Below, piece by piece: positions 46,883-57,368 of a stretch of 64,000 nt of DNA. The notes beneath the pieces were generated by a model. The model was not told the origin of the DNA. It was given only the letters and a program-made list of their open reading frames with translations, and did not search any database. This DNA is from Rhynchospora pubera. Lineage: Eukaryota; Streptophyta; Magnoliopsida; Poales; Cyperaceae. Each line of letters begins with the position of its first letter. Within the stretch, counting starts at the first letter, position 1. The translations under genes were made by a program, and so were the position numbers. The DNA lies in assembly GCA_028095005.1 (NCBI GenBank), contig CM051459.1, forward strand, positions 318,868,513 to 318,932,512. Reading direction: 5' to 3'.

Positions 46883-46975
46883 TGTTAGAATATGATGTCG
46901 CAGAAGATCGTACTCGGGGTTGGATGCATGGCATGAACAAACACGGGTGATGTCGCAGAAGATCGTGACTTAGAT
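46883..46975 (+). repeat. 3' LTR fragment, truncated at an AGAT junction
   Basis: The LTR sequence stops at AGAT (46972-46975). The following bases belong to the duplicated segment, which itself carries AGAT at the same point (36747-36750). The junction thus shows 4-bp microhomology. Confidence 0.75.
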
Positions 46976-47478
46976 AATAAAATTTGAGAAAATCTATGGT
47001 GCTTTGCAAAGTAAAAAAGAAAAATTTATTTACTTCAGACTACTTATAATTCGAGGCTCAAATAACCAATCTGAACTGTTGAGTTTAATTGATTATTTAT
47101 TTTTCATACCAAAATCTTGTTTCCAACCATAATTTATATTTTTTATTTTTTAAACTATTTTTGGATTATTTTTTAAAAAATATAAAAAATAGTTAAAAAT
47201 TTTGAAAAAAAATACAATTTGGTTTTGATCATGAAATTTCGATATGTAAGATAAATTAAACTGTCCATATTGGTTATTTGAGGTTCGAATTTCAAAAACT
47301 AGTAAAAAATAAACGTTTTATCTTATTTTGCAAAGCACCGTAGTCCACCTCATAAAATTTTGTGTCAAATTAAGTCTGCATTTCCACAAAAAAAAAAGAA
47401 TGTAAATATGCTGCCAATTCATGCATACTTGAGTTTCAAGCTCGATGTTGGAATAGAATAAAAAAAAAAGGATAAGAT
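46972..47478. repeat. Duplicated segment, copy 2, left part
   Basis: Matches 36747 onward, including a second copy of the fold-back MITE (46994-47343). It ends with GATAAGAT, the left target duplication of the hAT element. The right part of this copy resumes at 54555. Confidence 0.85.
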
Positions 47479-47738
47479 TAGGGATGGCAATGGGCCTAGC
47501 CCGTTGATAAAATATTAAGCCCAGGCCTGGCCTGATTTAGCCAGATTTTGCGCCTGCCTGCCTGCCTGAGCCCAATTAGATGGGCCTGAATTTCAACGCC
47601 TGCCTGCCCAACGGGCCACGTCTGGAGGCCTGCGCATGCCTGAGGATGCCTGTGGGCCGCCTTACCTGCCCGAGCCCTAAAGGCCCGACCATGCCACACA
47701 AGCAAAATTACATACCTACTGTTAATTTTCAATATAAA

Positions 47739-49018
47739 ATAACAATTTAAATTGATATTTAACTAATAACTAACAACATAACAAACTTACCAACAAACAG
47801 TTAACACAATAAGCATGAAAATAATTCAATTACCATTCATGAAACTCGAATAGTTAATTAACCTAAACAATCATAGTCTAATTCATACTTTCACTGTTTC
47901 ACAAAATATCATCAACATGAAAGAAACAACCAAACAACAAACAAACATAGTTCATTAACCTAACCAGCAACAACATCAGTTAAGGACCAAAAATTACATA
48001 GTCAAGTCCACAACCACAAGCATAAATAATATCCTAAAACTAAACACAGTTTAATTCAACACAAAATGCTTGTTGATTCCAAAAAAAAAACAGCTCAGCA
48101 ACAATATTAGGCCGTAAGCAACAACTCAAGATCTCACCTACACATAGACAAACATCACATACAACTTCATGCATAGAAGAACAACTTTTATATATATTTA
48201 GATAACATACAGTGATACTAAACAAAAAGTTACATAAAACAAAACTGAAAATAATCAATTAAACAACTAAGTTACACATGACATATCAATGCTTAATTGC
48301 TTATATGAACAGTTTTTATGAACTGTACTTTTAAGACCAACTAAGAGATACAGCTTTGATTATTTCTTTTTAAGATTTTAAACAATTGTAGCATGCACTA
48401 ACCATAAATCCATAATCTAAAAGCATAACACTAGATGACATATCAATAATTAGTAATGATATTTTGACTATTTCTAACAATTTCTAGTATGCCCCTCAGA
48501 ATGGTACATAAATATTTCTAAACAATACAAAACAAAGTACAATGCAGTACTAATCAAAATAATTTTTAAAACCTGGCATATGTCTTCAAACAGATTCTCA
48601 ATGAATTTTTCATATATCAATTAATATCATGTACAATTACAAGAAACTAAGTTTATTAAATAAAGGAGGGAATATAATAAGTTCAAAATTGTATACTGAT
48701 GAAGGCTTATAACCTAGGAATCAAATAAATTTATAGACCTAGAGCTAACCTCACTAGTCTTTTGGAGTACAGCTTTAGGGTCGAACCCAAGGGACGGATT
48801 AATGAGTACCGGACTTTACTTCCTCACGAAAGCTAGACAATTATATTTTTATGGAGTTTTTGGTTGATTAAATCTAAAGGTGCAAGTAAATAAATATTTT
48901 TGGGTGTTTTAACAATATAAAAGTCGTCTTAGGTTCAGGTTTCACATCGGTTTGGACTCTAGAACACAGAACTTATCACTTTCGTGCATCAAACGGTGTT
49001 TTTCAAGCATATACCGCT
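47739..49018. other. Left interior of the hAT element, no gene
   Basis: AT-rich DNA without domain-bearing frames. From about 48690 the sequence changes character (GTCGAACCCAAGGGACGG and neighbours), which may mark a nested insertion reaching to about 50450. I could not find its ends or a target duplication. Confidence 0.4.
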
Positions 49019-49165
49019 CTGTTCGGTCCGAACAAGAATCTGTTCAATCCGGACAGGAGTCTGTTCAATCCGAACAGGACTCTGTTCAATCCGAACAGGA
49101 CTCTGTTCAATCCGAACAGGACTCTGTTCAATCCGAACAGGAGTCTGTTCGATCCGAACAGATGG
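49019..49165 (+). repeat. 21-bp tandem repeat with palindromic core
   Basis: About seven units of TCTGTTCAATCCGAACAGGAC. Each unit contains an inverted repeat of the type TGTTCGGTCCGAACA. The units read in frame as SVQSEQD heptads, but the frame has no other gene-like feature. Related words (AACCGAACAGG, GGTCGACCAGG) recur at 50075-50275. Confidence 0.9.
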
Positions 49166-50074
49166 TATAAGTGTGTGATTTTGAACTTTTATGATATTTT
49201 ATGCTTTGTGCTAGGGTTTGTTGGTCAAACCTAGATATTCTAAACCTCAGCTGTCGCTTGTTGGACTAGAAACTGGTTTAATCACAACCTAACCTAATTA
49301 ACTCGATTGGTTCACAACTTTTGGTATAGAATTCAATCAACTTAAACTTGTTTGTTGGAGTTCATAAGGATATCTAGAAGTCTTTTGGACTTGTCTAAAA
49401 GTTACACTTTTGGTGTCAACTAATCTCCCCTTTCGGATCTACGATTTATCCCAAATACTTTATCTAAATTATCTTGATTAACCTAACTTTAGAACTTAAC
49501 TAAATGTGGCCATTCATCTAGAAGTTAATTAGACTTAACCAAGCAATTTAAACAAGCAATTATAATAATTCTCAACGAAACAAATCAACAGAACATATCA
49601 TAACATAACGAGTCAAATCACAACATCCAAACCTAAGTTACTACCTTACCCCTAAGACTACATAAATTTAGCCTAACATAGTACTAAAACACACAACAAA
49701 TAACATAGAAATAACAAGATACAAGCCCATTGAAAATAGAGAAGAAAACATAGAAGAATAAACCGAATACTCCTTTATGCTTTCAAACTACGATCTCTAG
49801 GCAGTGGTGTGTTGCAAGATGGTCATCAAACTCGTCTCCTTGCTGCCGTCGCTTCAAAGAACCAAGCTTTGATGATCTCCCATGGTGGAAGAGAGAGAAA
49901 CGCCTATGGAAAGTGGAATTTGTGGTATGGAAGGTTGTCTGTCTTCCTTCAGGTCTAGAGGTGTATATATGGATGTCCCAGGTCGCAAGGATGGAAGTCT
50001 AGGGCACCAGGGCGCAAGAAATTGCCATTTCCATTAGTTTCTATGTAAAAAATAATGCCTTATGTGATAAGGCG

Positions 50075-50275
50075 GCACCCTGGTCAAACCGAACAGGTCC
50101 TTGTTCGAACCGAACAGGAGAGAGAAAGAGCAGCTGCACAAGTCTGCTGTTGTGATGCCCAGTCGGCTCGAACAGGCTCCTGGTCGGGTCGACCAGGAGA
50201 GAGAAAATGACGCCTGGCTGCCATAGGTGCTGGTCGGATCGAACAGACTTGTGGTCGGGTCGACCAGGAGAGAGA
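50075..50275 (+). repeat. Diverged relatives of the 21-bp palindromic repeat
   Basis: Units such as CTTGTTCGAACCGAACAGGA and CTGGTCGGGTCGACCAGGAG alternate with GAGAGAAA stretches. They share the layout of the tandem repeat at 49019-49165, about 1 kb away. Confidence 0.6.
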
Positions 50276-50510
50276 AAAGAGCCTCCAATGCTAGGAATGA
50301 GTCGTCTAGCGTACGTGCTACGTCGGGAATCCATCTATATGCTCCAAAATCATCAGAAATCATCAAAGTCCTGTAAAATAAGAGAAGAAACGACGGTAGA
50401 GCCAATTCCATGGAAATCATAGCAATCTATTGAATAATTCAATGGTTTGAGTGTTATTTGAGTGCCAAGTACGGTCCAAATGCCTACAAATAATGACGAT
50501 ATCATATACC

Positions 50511-53066
50511 TTAGAATCCAGCACCATCATATCCAAATTTAAACTTCTTGAACCTAACAATTAAAAATTTATAAGTTAATGTACATTTTCTTTGGATATC
50601 AGATATTACTATTACTAAATAGTTAACAAAATTATTCTTTACTTTACCTGAAAGTCATCCTCATTACTCATGTCATTTTGCTGCTGTTCATCGCAATCAA
50701 CATCATCCCAGTATGTAGTAAATGGGTTGCGTTCTCCTAATTCTACAAAAAAAAAACAGTATATCAAGAGATGGCTGCATGCTTAACTTAAAAAATATGA
50801 TACAAACAAATTATACCTTCAAATTCAGCCTTCAACCAGTTTTGAGCACATGTAAGAGCTTGAACAAGCTGAGGAGTAAGTCTATTCCTATGTGGACTAA
50901 TAATTCGCCCACCAGCACTGAATGCCGACTCAGAGGCAACTGATGAAACTGGAATAGCAAATATGTCTCGAGCAATTTTTTGAAGGGTTGGAAATTTAGG
51001 CCCATTACTCATCCACCAGGTCAGCACATTAAAGTTTGGTGAACTTGTTGACATCAGCTTTTCTCCTAAGTAATGATCCAACTCTGTTGTTATATCAATC
51101 CTCATTTTCTTTCTACTCTGGGCAAACGATTCAAAATCCCTTGGTATATTGCCAACACGCACACCTTCACTTTCAATCGGCTTCTCAACTTGTTTCTTTG
51201 AGACTCTTCTTTGATACTCCCTAAATAACTCCCGACATAAATCAACAATATTTCTCACTTCCTTCTCATGATCATCCCCATAAATCTTCTCATAATAATA
51301 AATTATGAGTTCCTTTTTGAACCTTGGATCGAGAAGAGTGGCAATACCCATGATACCGTGTATCTTTTTCCAATATTTTTCAAACTTATTCATCATATTA
51401 GATGCCATTTTTGCAACAGTAGGATTAGAGTCTATTTGCCAGTGTAACAGAGCCAACCTTATCTCACAAATGCTTGAAAAATAGTGATTGGCTGTTGTAT
51501 ATTTGGTCCCAGAAAATAGCTCTGTTGTATCGTAAAAGATTTTAAGTTTTTCACTTATAATCTTGGCTTTCTCCCAATCTGGCTCAGAAGGCAAACATTT
51601 GTATTGCGCATCACGTTTCTTCAAACGAGGGAAAACAACCTTGTATGCTAGAGCTGTTTCTAACATAGTATAGGTTGAATTCCATCTAGTCTTAACATCG
51701 TAAGACAATTTTTTGTTACAAGTGATGCGCAATTGCCTTGCGCCTCTTCAAATTTCTCAATTTTCTTGGGAGTTCTGGACCAATACACACAACTAGCACG
51801 AATATTTTCAAGAATAGAACCAATTACATCTCACCCATCTTTTACGATAAGATTCAAAATGTGTGCGCAACAACGCATGTGCAAAACCTCCCCGCCCAAC
51901 AAGAGTTCCTCACTTCCTATTTTTTGGACCAAAATTTCGACAACTCCATCATTGACACTACAATTGTCAAGAGTTATTGTGGATAATTTCAAATCTAAAT
52001 TCCAGTCATACAACACTTTCATTAAGTATTCTCCGAGTACTTCAGTGGTGTGGGGAGATGGTATATTTTGAAACCTAAAAATAGCAACCAGCCAACCATA
52101 ATTACAAAACATATTTCTAAAACAGCAACAAAATAAAATCTATACCTCAATCTAAAATTTTAAATATACCTTAATAAGCGTTGCTGGAGACCCCATGACT
52201 GATCGACAAAATGAGCGGTAACCGCCATGTAGGACTTTTTCTGGTGGTCAGCAGTCCACATGTCGGTAGTAATTGCCACCCTTCCTTCATTTTTCTCCAA
52301 GAGCTCCTTGGTCTTCTTCATTTCAGTCTTATAGAGTTCAAAGACATCAGCTCTCACTGTGTTACGGGTTGGGACTTTGAACAAGGGCTGCAAACTGTTG
52401 CAAAAGACCTTGAAGCCCACTTGATCAACAATTGAAAGTGGATGCTCATGCAAAACTATCATCTTCACTAGATCCTTCCTGCACACCCCTTGGTCAAAGC
52501 TGTAATTTGCTATGACAGTTTTTCCATCAACCTTTTTGGTAGCCAGCAACTTTTGTAAAGCTCCAGGGTTTGATGTCTGAGTTTTTCTAATACGATTGTC
52601 AACATGAGCTGAAAGGTGTCGTGTACCAGCATTAGAGCTTCCTGCAAGCTTGCTCTTGCAATAGTTGCACACCGCCTTTACTTTGCCATCAATAATCTTC
52701 TTAGTCATATGCTCCCACACCTTTACCTTTAATTTTGATGTATCGATTACATCATCAGGTACTGCTGGAGCTTCTCCCCTGGGTACTACTGGGGCTTCTT
52801 CCCTGGGTACTGCTGGGGCTTCTTCCCTCGGTACTGCGGGGGCTTCTTCCATTTGCCTAATATAAATAAAATAATAACACACTTAACAAACAACACCACT
52901 GATAGAAACAAACAGAAATATGAAACAACAAGTATGCTACCACTAAACAACTGAATAAAATATGAACTTTATATATGATAAATTAGAAACAGCAAGAATC
53001 AATTATGCACCTGACAGGAGAGAGTGAGCTTCCTTCTGGAATTTGTGTGGTGTTATCGGTTGACAT
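50511..53066 (-). pseudogene. hAT transposase (BED zinc finger, hATC), disabled
   Basis: Exons on the minus strand are 53066-53011, 52856-52170, 52074-50817, 50742-50649 and 50546-50511, with GT-AG junctions. The N-terminus has four tandem EEAPAVPR-type octapeptides, then a BED zinc finger (CNYCKSKL with HLSAHV). The middle has DMWTADHQKKSYMAVTAHFV and the RNase H-like core (LDNCSVND, MRCCAHILNLIVKDG). The C-terminus is the hATC dimerisation domain (LDHYLGEKL, WWMSNGPKFPTLQKIARDIF, IPVSSVASESAFS). One in-frame TGA at 51831-51833 and a one-base-type frameshift near 51733-51745 break exon 3. In hAT elements this enzyme cuts the TIRs and makes 8-bp target duplications. The rest of the protein is intact, so inactivation looks fairly recent. 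Confidence 0.88.
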
Positions 53067-53129
53067 GAACTTAAAACCTGAAATATTATCAATGATATAT
53101 GTCATATATTAAGTAACCTAACATAAAAC

Positions 53130-53150
53130 TAGGGATGGCAATGGGCCTAG
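53130..53150 (+). repeat. Internal solo copy of the hAT left end
   Basis: Twenty-one bases starting TAGGGATGGCAATGGGCCTA are identical to the outer left end at 47479-47499. They are flanked by a direct repeat of TCATATATTAAGTAAC (before, ending about 53116; after, about 53152-53167). Confidence 0.85.
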
Positions 53151-54235
53151 TTCATATATTAAGTAACAAACAATTTCTTTTATAACGCTATATATTTGTT
53201 TCATAATAGATACTAATACAAAAGAAATGCAAAAAGTCCAGCTTACTGTTTTGGATTTATTCTGTACAGTGGTAATATATTTCTGGGTTTCAAACTCCAC
53301 TGCCGTAATTAGAATTTTTGGATTCGCATTCTCATTTCCATCAAATTTACAAGTGCAATAGCTAATTGACACAACTTGGATATAATAAATTAACGAAAAA
53401 GCATAATAGCCCGTGGTCATGCTAATGCCTTGTATGATTTCAACTACTTTGGTGAAGAAGCAATTGAAATAAAGAACAGAAAATGCAACTAATCCTCCTT
53501 ACTTGACCTGCAAATGCCTTGTATGCTAGTAGAGGCCAAGTTATGGGTAAGCCAATCTAGTAGGGATGCAGCTGATTTTATCTCTTCGGTTGTATCAGCT
53601 CCTGATACTACATATAACTGCCATTAAGTTAAAGAATATTAAGGTGAAGACACTACTAATTTAAAACAAAAACAATGAACACAAAACGAGAAGTATTGAA
53701 GATATAATATTTTTAAACACTAAAAAAGGATTTGACATGTTGTTTCAGTTTCCAATTTTGCCAGTTAAACCGTACTCACAGCTGATGTTTCTGTTTCTTC
53801 TTGTCTGAAGTTATTTACTCTCTCAACTAATCTCAATGACGAGTTCTGTTAAACGAAATTAAGCCAAGATCATTGTCTTTTAAAATAGCATCAATTATAA
53901 TTGTTGTGATTGATTAATTGGCAAAGCATCAACATACTATTAGTAAATTAGGTTCTAACATCCAAAGTTTGTCTGATAATTTGGAACACAAGTCACAAAT
54001 TAAAGCAGAAGTACACAACTCGAAATGCACTACAAACTACGAAAACGAGTCACAAATCAAACTACGAAAACGAAAGCTGCACTTACAAACTCAAACAAAG
54101 AAATGCAACATCGACTGATCGATCATTCAATCTTTTTACGCCTATGGATTCAAAAACACAAGTACACAACTAGAGAGAGAGGAGATCTTACTTGCGAAGG
54201 AAGATGAGAGCAGATCGTCGTCGCCTACGGCCTAC

Positions 54236-54259
54236 CAGAGAGAGAGAGAGAGAGAGAGC
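54236..54259 (+). repeat. (GA)n microsatellite
   Basis: About 12 units of AG in the 5' interior of the hAT element, upstream of the transposase start. Confidence 0.9.
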
Positions 54260-54554
54260 AGATCATCTCCGTAGAGAGAAATGAGAGTGATAGTGCGGGG
54301 TGCGGCTGACTTAGGGTTTTCTCTACTGTATATACACAGTGACAGAAATAAAAGGCCCAATATTAACTATACCACATATTAGCCCATCGGGTGGCCCATG
54401 GGCCTCCTCTTAAGCCCAAGCCTGGCCTGGCCTGACTCTAGGCCTGGCCCTATCTGGCCTGTGGCGCTTCGGGTCGGGCAGGTAAAGGTTTGGGCCGGGT
54501 AGGCTTAAGCGGGTTGTCGGGCTACTGGGCTTTAATGCCATCCCTAGATAAGAT

Positions 54555-54620
54555 TCTAGTGTGCTTCTTTTCTCTCTTTTGAAAACCATCTGTGTAAACA
54601 ACAAAGATAAATCGAAACGG
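54555..54620. repeat. Duplicated segment, copy 2, right part
   Basis: Continues copy 2 after the hAT element, matching about 37242-37305 (TCTAGTGTGCTTCTTTTCTC and onward). Similarity ends shortly before direct repeat X. Confidence 0.8.
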
Positions 54621-54629
54621 CTAAATGTA

Positions 54630-54703
54630 AAAAAAAATATTTTAAATGAGGGCAATTAGTAATTTTACTCTACTAAGAATTTTAGACATGCATGACTGCA
54701 TTT
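54630..54703. repeat. Direct repeat X, right copy
   Basis: Matches 43831-43904 almost base for base. It lies about 150 bases upstream of the desaturase start codon, so it is probably part of that gene's promoter. Confidence 0.85.
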
Positions 54704-54855
54704 ATACTCGTGTTGTTGCGGCTATAATTGCATCCCCCCGTTCTCACTCCCCATCAGTCCATCTCTCCCTTTCGACTCTCTCCATCGATCTGTCTATCTA
54801 AAACAAGGAAGCATCATACAAGAGCTGGTAAGTGGTAAGTACTAAACTAACAATA

Positions 54856-57002
54856 ATGGCTTGCAGAGTGACTTTAAACGCAGACATTTTTTATTCCTTC
54901 GCTCACCCATTTAAAAGCAACAAAAGATGGGGAATGGTTGCTGCCAAACTCTCCATGGTTGACACAGTGAGCAAGTAAGCTTCTCTTTAGTCTTCTTTTT
55001 ATGAGTCATTGCTAAATTTATTCATCATTGCTCATTAGTTTCGATTTGACCAGGATTTTTTTCTTTTACTCCTGCATGTAGATAATCAGATTTTTTGTAT
55101 GGATCTAAAACATGCAGTAGTAAATGAAAAGAAGATGTTTAAGTTTCAACTGATCACAAAAATGTATGTAGATTGCATTGTCTTTGACTCTTTGCCCTCT
55201 TACTTAGCTTAACAAATACTTTTATCTGTATTTAATATGTAATAATCATAAAGCGTGACTTTAAATGAAAATTTTGCATGATATATATATGTTATATCTA
55301 TATAAAGCAGCAAGGAATTAATGCAGTACTCACTAATTCAACAATTTCTCTGAAGGGTTGACACAATTAAGAAGCCAATTATTGTACTCCAGAAGAAGAA
55401 CGAACCAGTGACCCATTCGATGCCACAAGAGAAGATTGAGATCTTCAACAGCCTTGAGTCTTGGGCCAGAGACGACATCCTGCCACTCCTGAAACCTGTA
55501 GAGAAATGCTGGCAGCCACAGGACTTCTTGCCGGAGCCATCCACTGAGGGCTTTTATGATCGGTTTCAGGAGATCCAGTTGCGTGCCAAGGAAATTCCAG
55601 ATGAGTATTTTGTGTGCTTGGTAGGGGATATGATTACAGAAGAGGCACTGCCGACGTACCAGACTTGGATCAACTCCCTGGATGGTGTTAGAGATGAGAC
55701 TGGTGTTAGTCCGACAAGTTGGGCAATCTGGGGACGTGGCTGGACCGCTGAGGAGAATCGGCATGGGGATTTGTTGAACAAGTATCTCTACTTGTCGGGT
55801 CGGGTGAACATGAAGATGGTTGAGAAGACAATCCAGTATCTGATTGGCTCTGGCATGGTAAGAAATTACGTAACATTTTATATCTATGAGCAAATATTTT
55901 TATATGTTCTTTTGCGTCATTAGTGTACTCACCTGTATCACCGCACTGTTGGTCCATAGTCCATACCAATTAATCACTATTTATCTTATATGGCGCGCTA
56001 TATTCTAAATTTCTAACAGATTTTACGAGCATTACAACTCTTGTCAGGGTTGCAAATCAAGAAATCAACTTTTCAAGAAAACTGTTGTAGTGTTCTGACT
56101 TGTGACTTGTGAGTTCTGCCTTTCACTTAAAAGTATTCTAATGTTTTATACTTTTATGTTTTGATTGACAGAATCTAAGGACCGAGAACAATCCATACAT
56201 GGGTTTCATATATACCTCATTCCAAGAAAGAGCAACCTTCATTTCTCATGGAAACACTGCTCGTCTTGCCAAGGAGTACGGGGACATCAACCTTGCTCAG
56301 GTTTCTGTTGAATGATCATGTATTCAATATTATTCTTCGTTGTGGCCTTACGAACATTTTTAGTGCATTTCTTTTTTTTTTTTAGCATGTTCAGTGCAAT
56401 TCTAATTCCTAATCTATAATTTTTGTTTGCTATTATCACCGCTTTAGTACATATTGTTTCGTATTCGTACACGGTACAATTTACCAGTGTTTCTCTAATA
56501 AGTAATAACTTCTATATATCCAACATATTTCATATTTAAATAATTCAATTTTAACACTTTCTTCCAGATATGTGGAAAAATTGCGTCAGATGAGAAGCGT
56601 CATGAGAACGCCTATAGTAAGATTGTAAAGAAGTTGTTTGAAGTCGACCCGGACTACACCATCCTCGCTTTGGCAGACATGATGCAGAAAAAAATCATAA
56701 TGCCAGCACACTTGATGTATGACAGCTGTGACAACAACCTTTTTGAGCATTTCTCCTCGGTGGCACAGCGTGTCGGCGTCTACACTGCCAAGGACTATGC
56801 TGATATACTTGAGTTCCTGGTGGCGCGATGGAAAGTCGCAGACCTCACTGGACTGTCCGGTGAAGGAAAACAGGCACAGGAATACTTGTGCACACTCGCC
56901 CCCAGGTTTCGGAGACTTGAGGAGCGAGCCCAAAGCCGTGCCACCAAGCAGAGAAAAGTGATGCCGTTTAGCTGGATTTATGGGAACGAGGTTCAGTTCT
57001 GA
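54856..57002 (+). CDS. Stearoyl-ACP (acyl-[acyl-carrier-protein]) desaturase, plastid, 394 aa
   Basis: Four exons: 54856-54974, 55356-55857, 56172-56300 and 56568-57002, all GT-AG. The spliced frame is open. The soluble plastid enzyme introduces a cis double bond (usually delta-9) into stearoyl-ACP, using ferredoxin and a di-iron centre. The iron ligands are visible in VGDMITEEALPTYQT, EENRHG (after TSWAIWGRGWTA) and DEKRHE. THSMPQEKIEIFNSLE and KPVEKCWQPQDFLPEPS are typical of the family. The N-terminal 40 residues are shorter and less Ser-rich than most transit peptides, so targeting is inferred from the family. Length agrees with other members. Repeat X lies in the promoter and a MITE starts 42 bases after the stop codon. 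Chain-length specificity cannot be read off. Confidence 0.9.
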
Positions 57003-57044
57003 AGTCAGGGCAAAAGAATAGGAGTGCGATTTAGTGTCAATGGA

Positions 57045-57360
57045 TAGACCTGTCAAACGTTAGAGGTGGAAACGGAACAGGCATTTCCGTTTCCGTTCCG
57101 TTTCGGTAACGGAACGAAATGGCTGTTTCATTTCCGTTCCGTTTCGGCAAACGTAACAAATTTCTGTTCCGTTTAACGTTCCGCCTCAATTTCCTATTGA
57201 TTTCAACTCATTTCCGTGTTCCATTTCATTTACGTTAACAAATTTTGATTCCGTTTCCGTTCTGTTTCTGAAAACGGAACCCATTTCAGCTTTCATTTAA
57301 CGTTCCGTTTCGGCGGAACAGAAACGGAAACGTTAAAACGTTTCATGTTTGACAGGTCTA
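57045..57360. mobile_element. hAT MITE with TAGACCTGTCAAAC ends, in the desaturase 3' UTR region
   Basis: The 316-bp element is flanked by TCAATGGA on both sides (57037-57044 and 57361-57368), a perfect 8-bp duplication. Terminal repeats are TAGACCTGTCAAACGT and, inverted, TAGACCTGTCAAACAT. The inside consists of repeated TTTCCGTTCCGTTTCGG words in both orientations. It begins 42 bases after the desaturase stop codon. Confidence 0.9.
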
Positions 57361-57368
57361 TCAATGGA

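Larger units (their letters stand above)
43907..46975 (+). mobile_element. Truncated, non-coding LTR retrotransposon
   Basis: A 501-bp 5' LTR (43907-44407, TGTTAG to AACA) is followed by a degenerate tRNA-Met primer site. The internal region is about 2.5 kb and has no gag or pol frame. A polypurine tract (TTGAGGGGAG) precedes the 3' LTR start at 46883. Only the first 93 bases of the 3' LTR remain. They differ from the 5' LTR at about five positions, so the copy is not recent. The internal part carries a hAT MITE and two tandem-repeat tracts. It could be a LARD-like or heavily rearranged copia relative; lineage cannot be told without pol. Confidence 0.75.
47479..54546 (-). mobile_element. hAT (Ac-like) transposon, 7,068 bp, complete ends
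   Basis: Ends read TAGGGATGGCA on both sides in inverted orientation. The perfect 8-bp target duplication GATAAGAT lies at 47471-47478 and 54547-54554, and a paralogous copy of the target without insertion is at 37231-37250. Sub-terminal regions are rich in GGCC and GCCTGCC or CCCG words on both sides, as in other hAT elements where transposase binds. The minus strand encodes a five-exon BED/hATC transposase with two disabling changes. The 3 kb between the gene and the left end hold tandem repeats and possibly a nested insertion. The element could move only with transposase supplied by another copy. Confidence 0.92.

Noticed and set aside
46994..47343. Second fold-back MITE as an independent insertion
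   Set aside because: Its flanks match those of the copy at 36769-37102, so it came with the segmental duplication.
47496..47732. GC-rich open frame at the left end of the hAT element
   Set aside because: It reads through sub-terminal GGCC and GCCTGCC repeats, which are cis-acting ends of the transposon and not coding.
49019..49165. Regular short repeats that could suggest a CRISPR array
   Set aside because: Units follow each other directly with no unique spacers, the genome is a plant, and no cas-like gene is present. It is a tandem minisatellite.
48952..49170. Open frame of SVQSEQD heptads
   Set aside because: The frame is produced by the 21-bp tandem repeat and has no start context, domain or conservation to support a protein.
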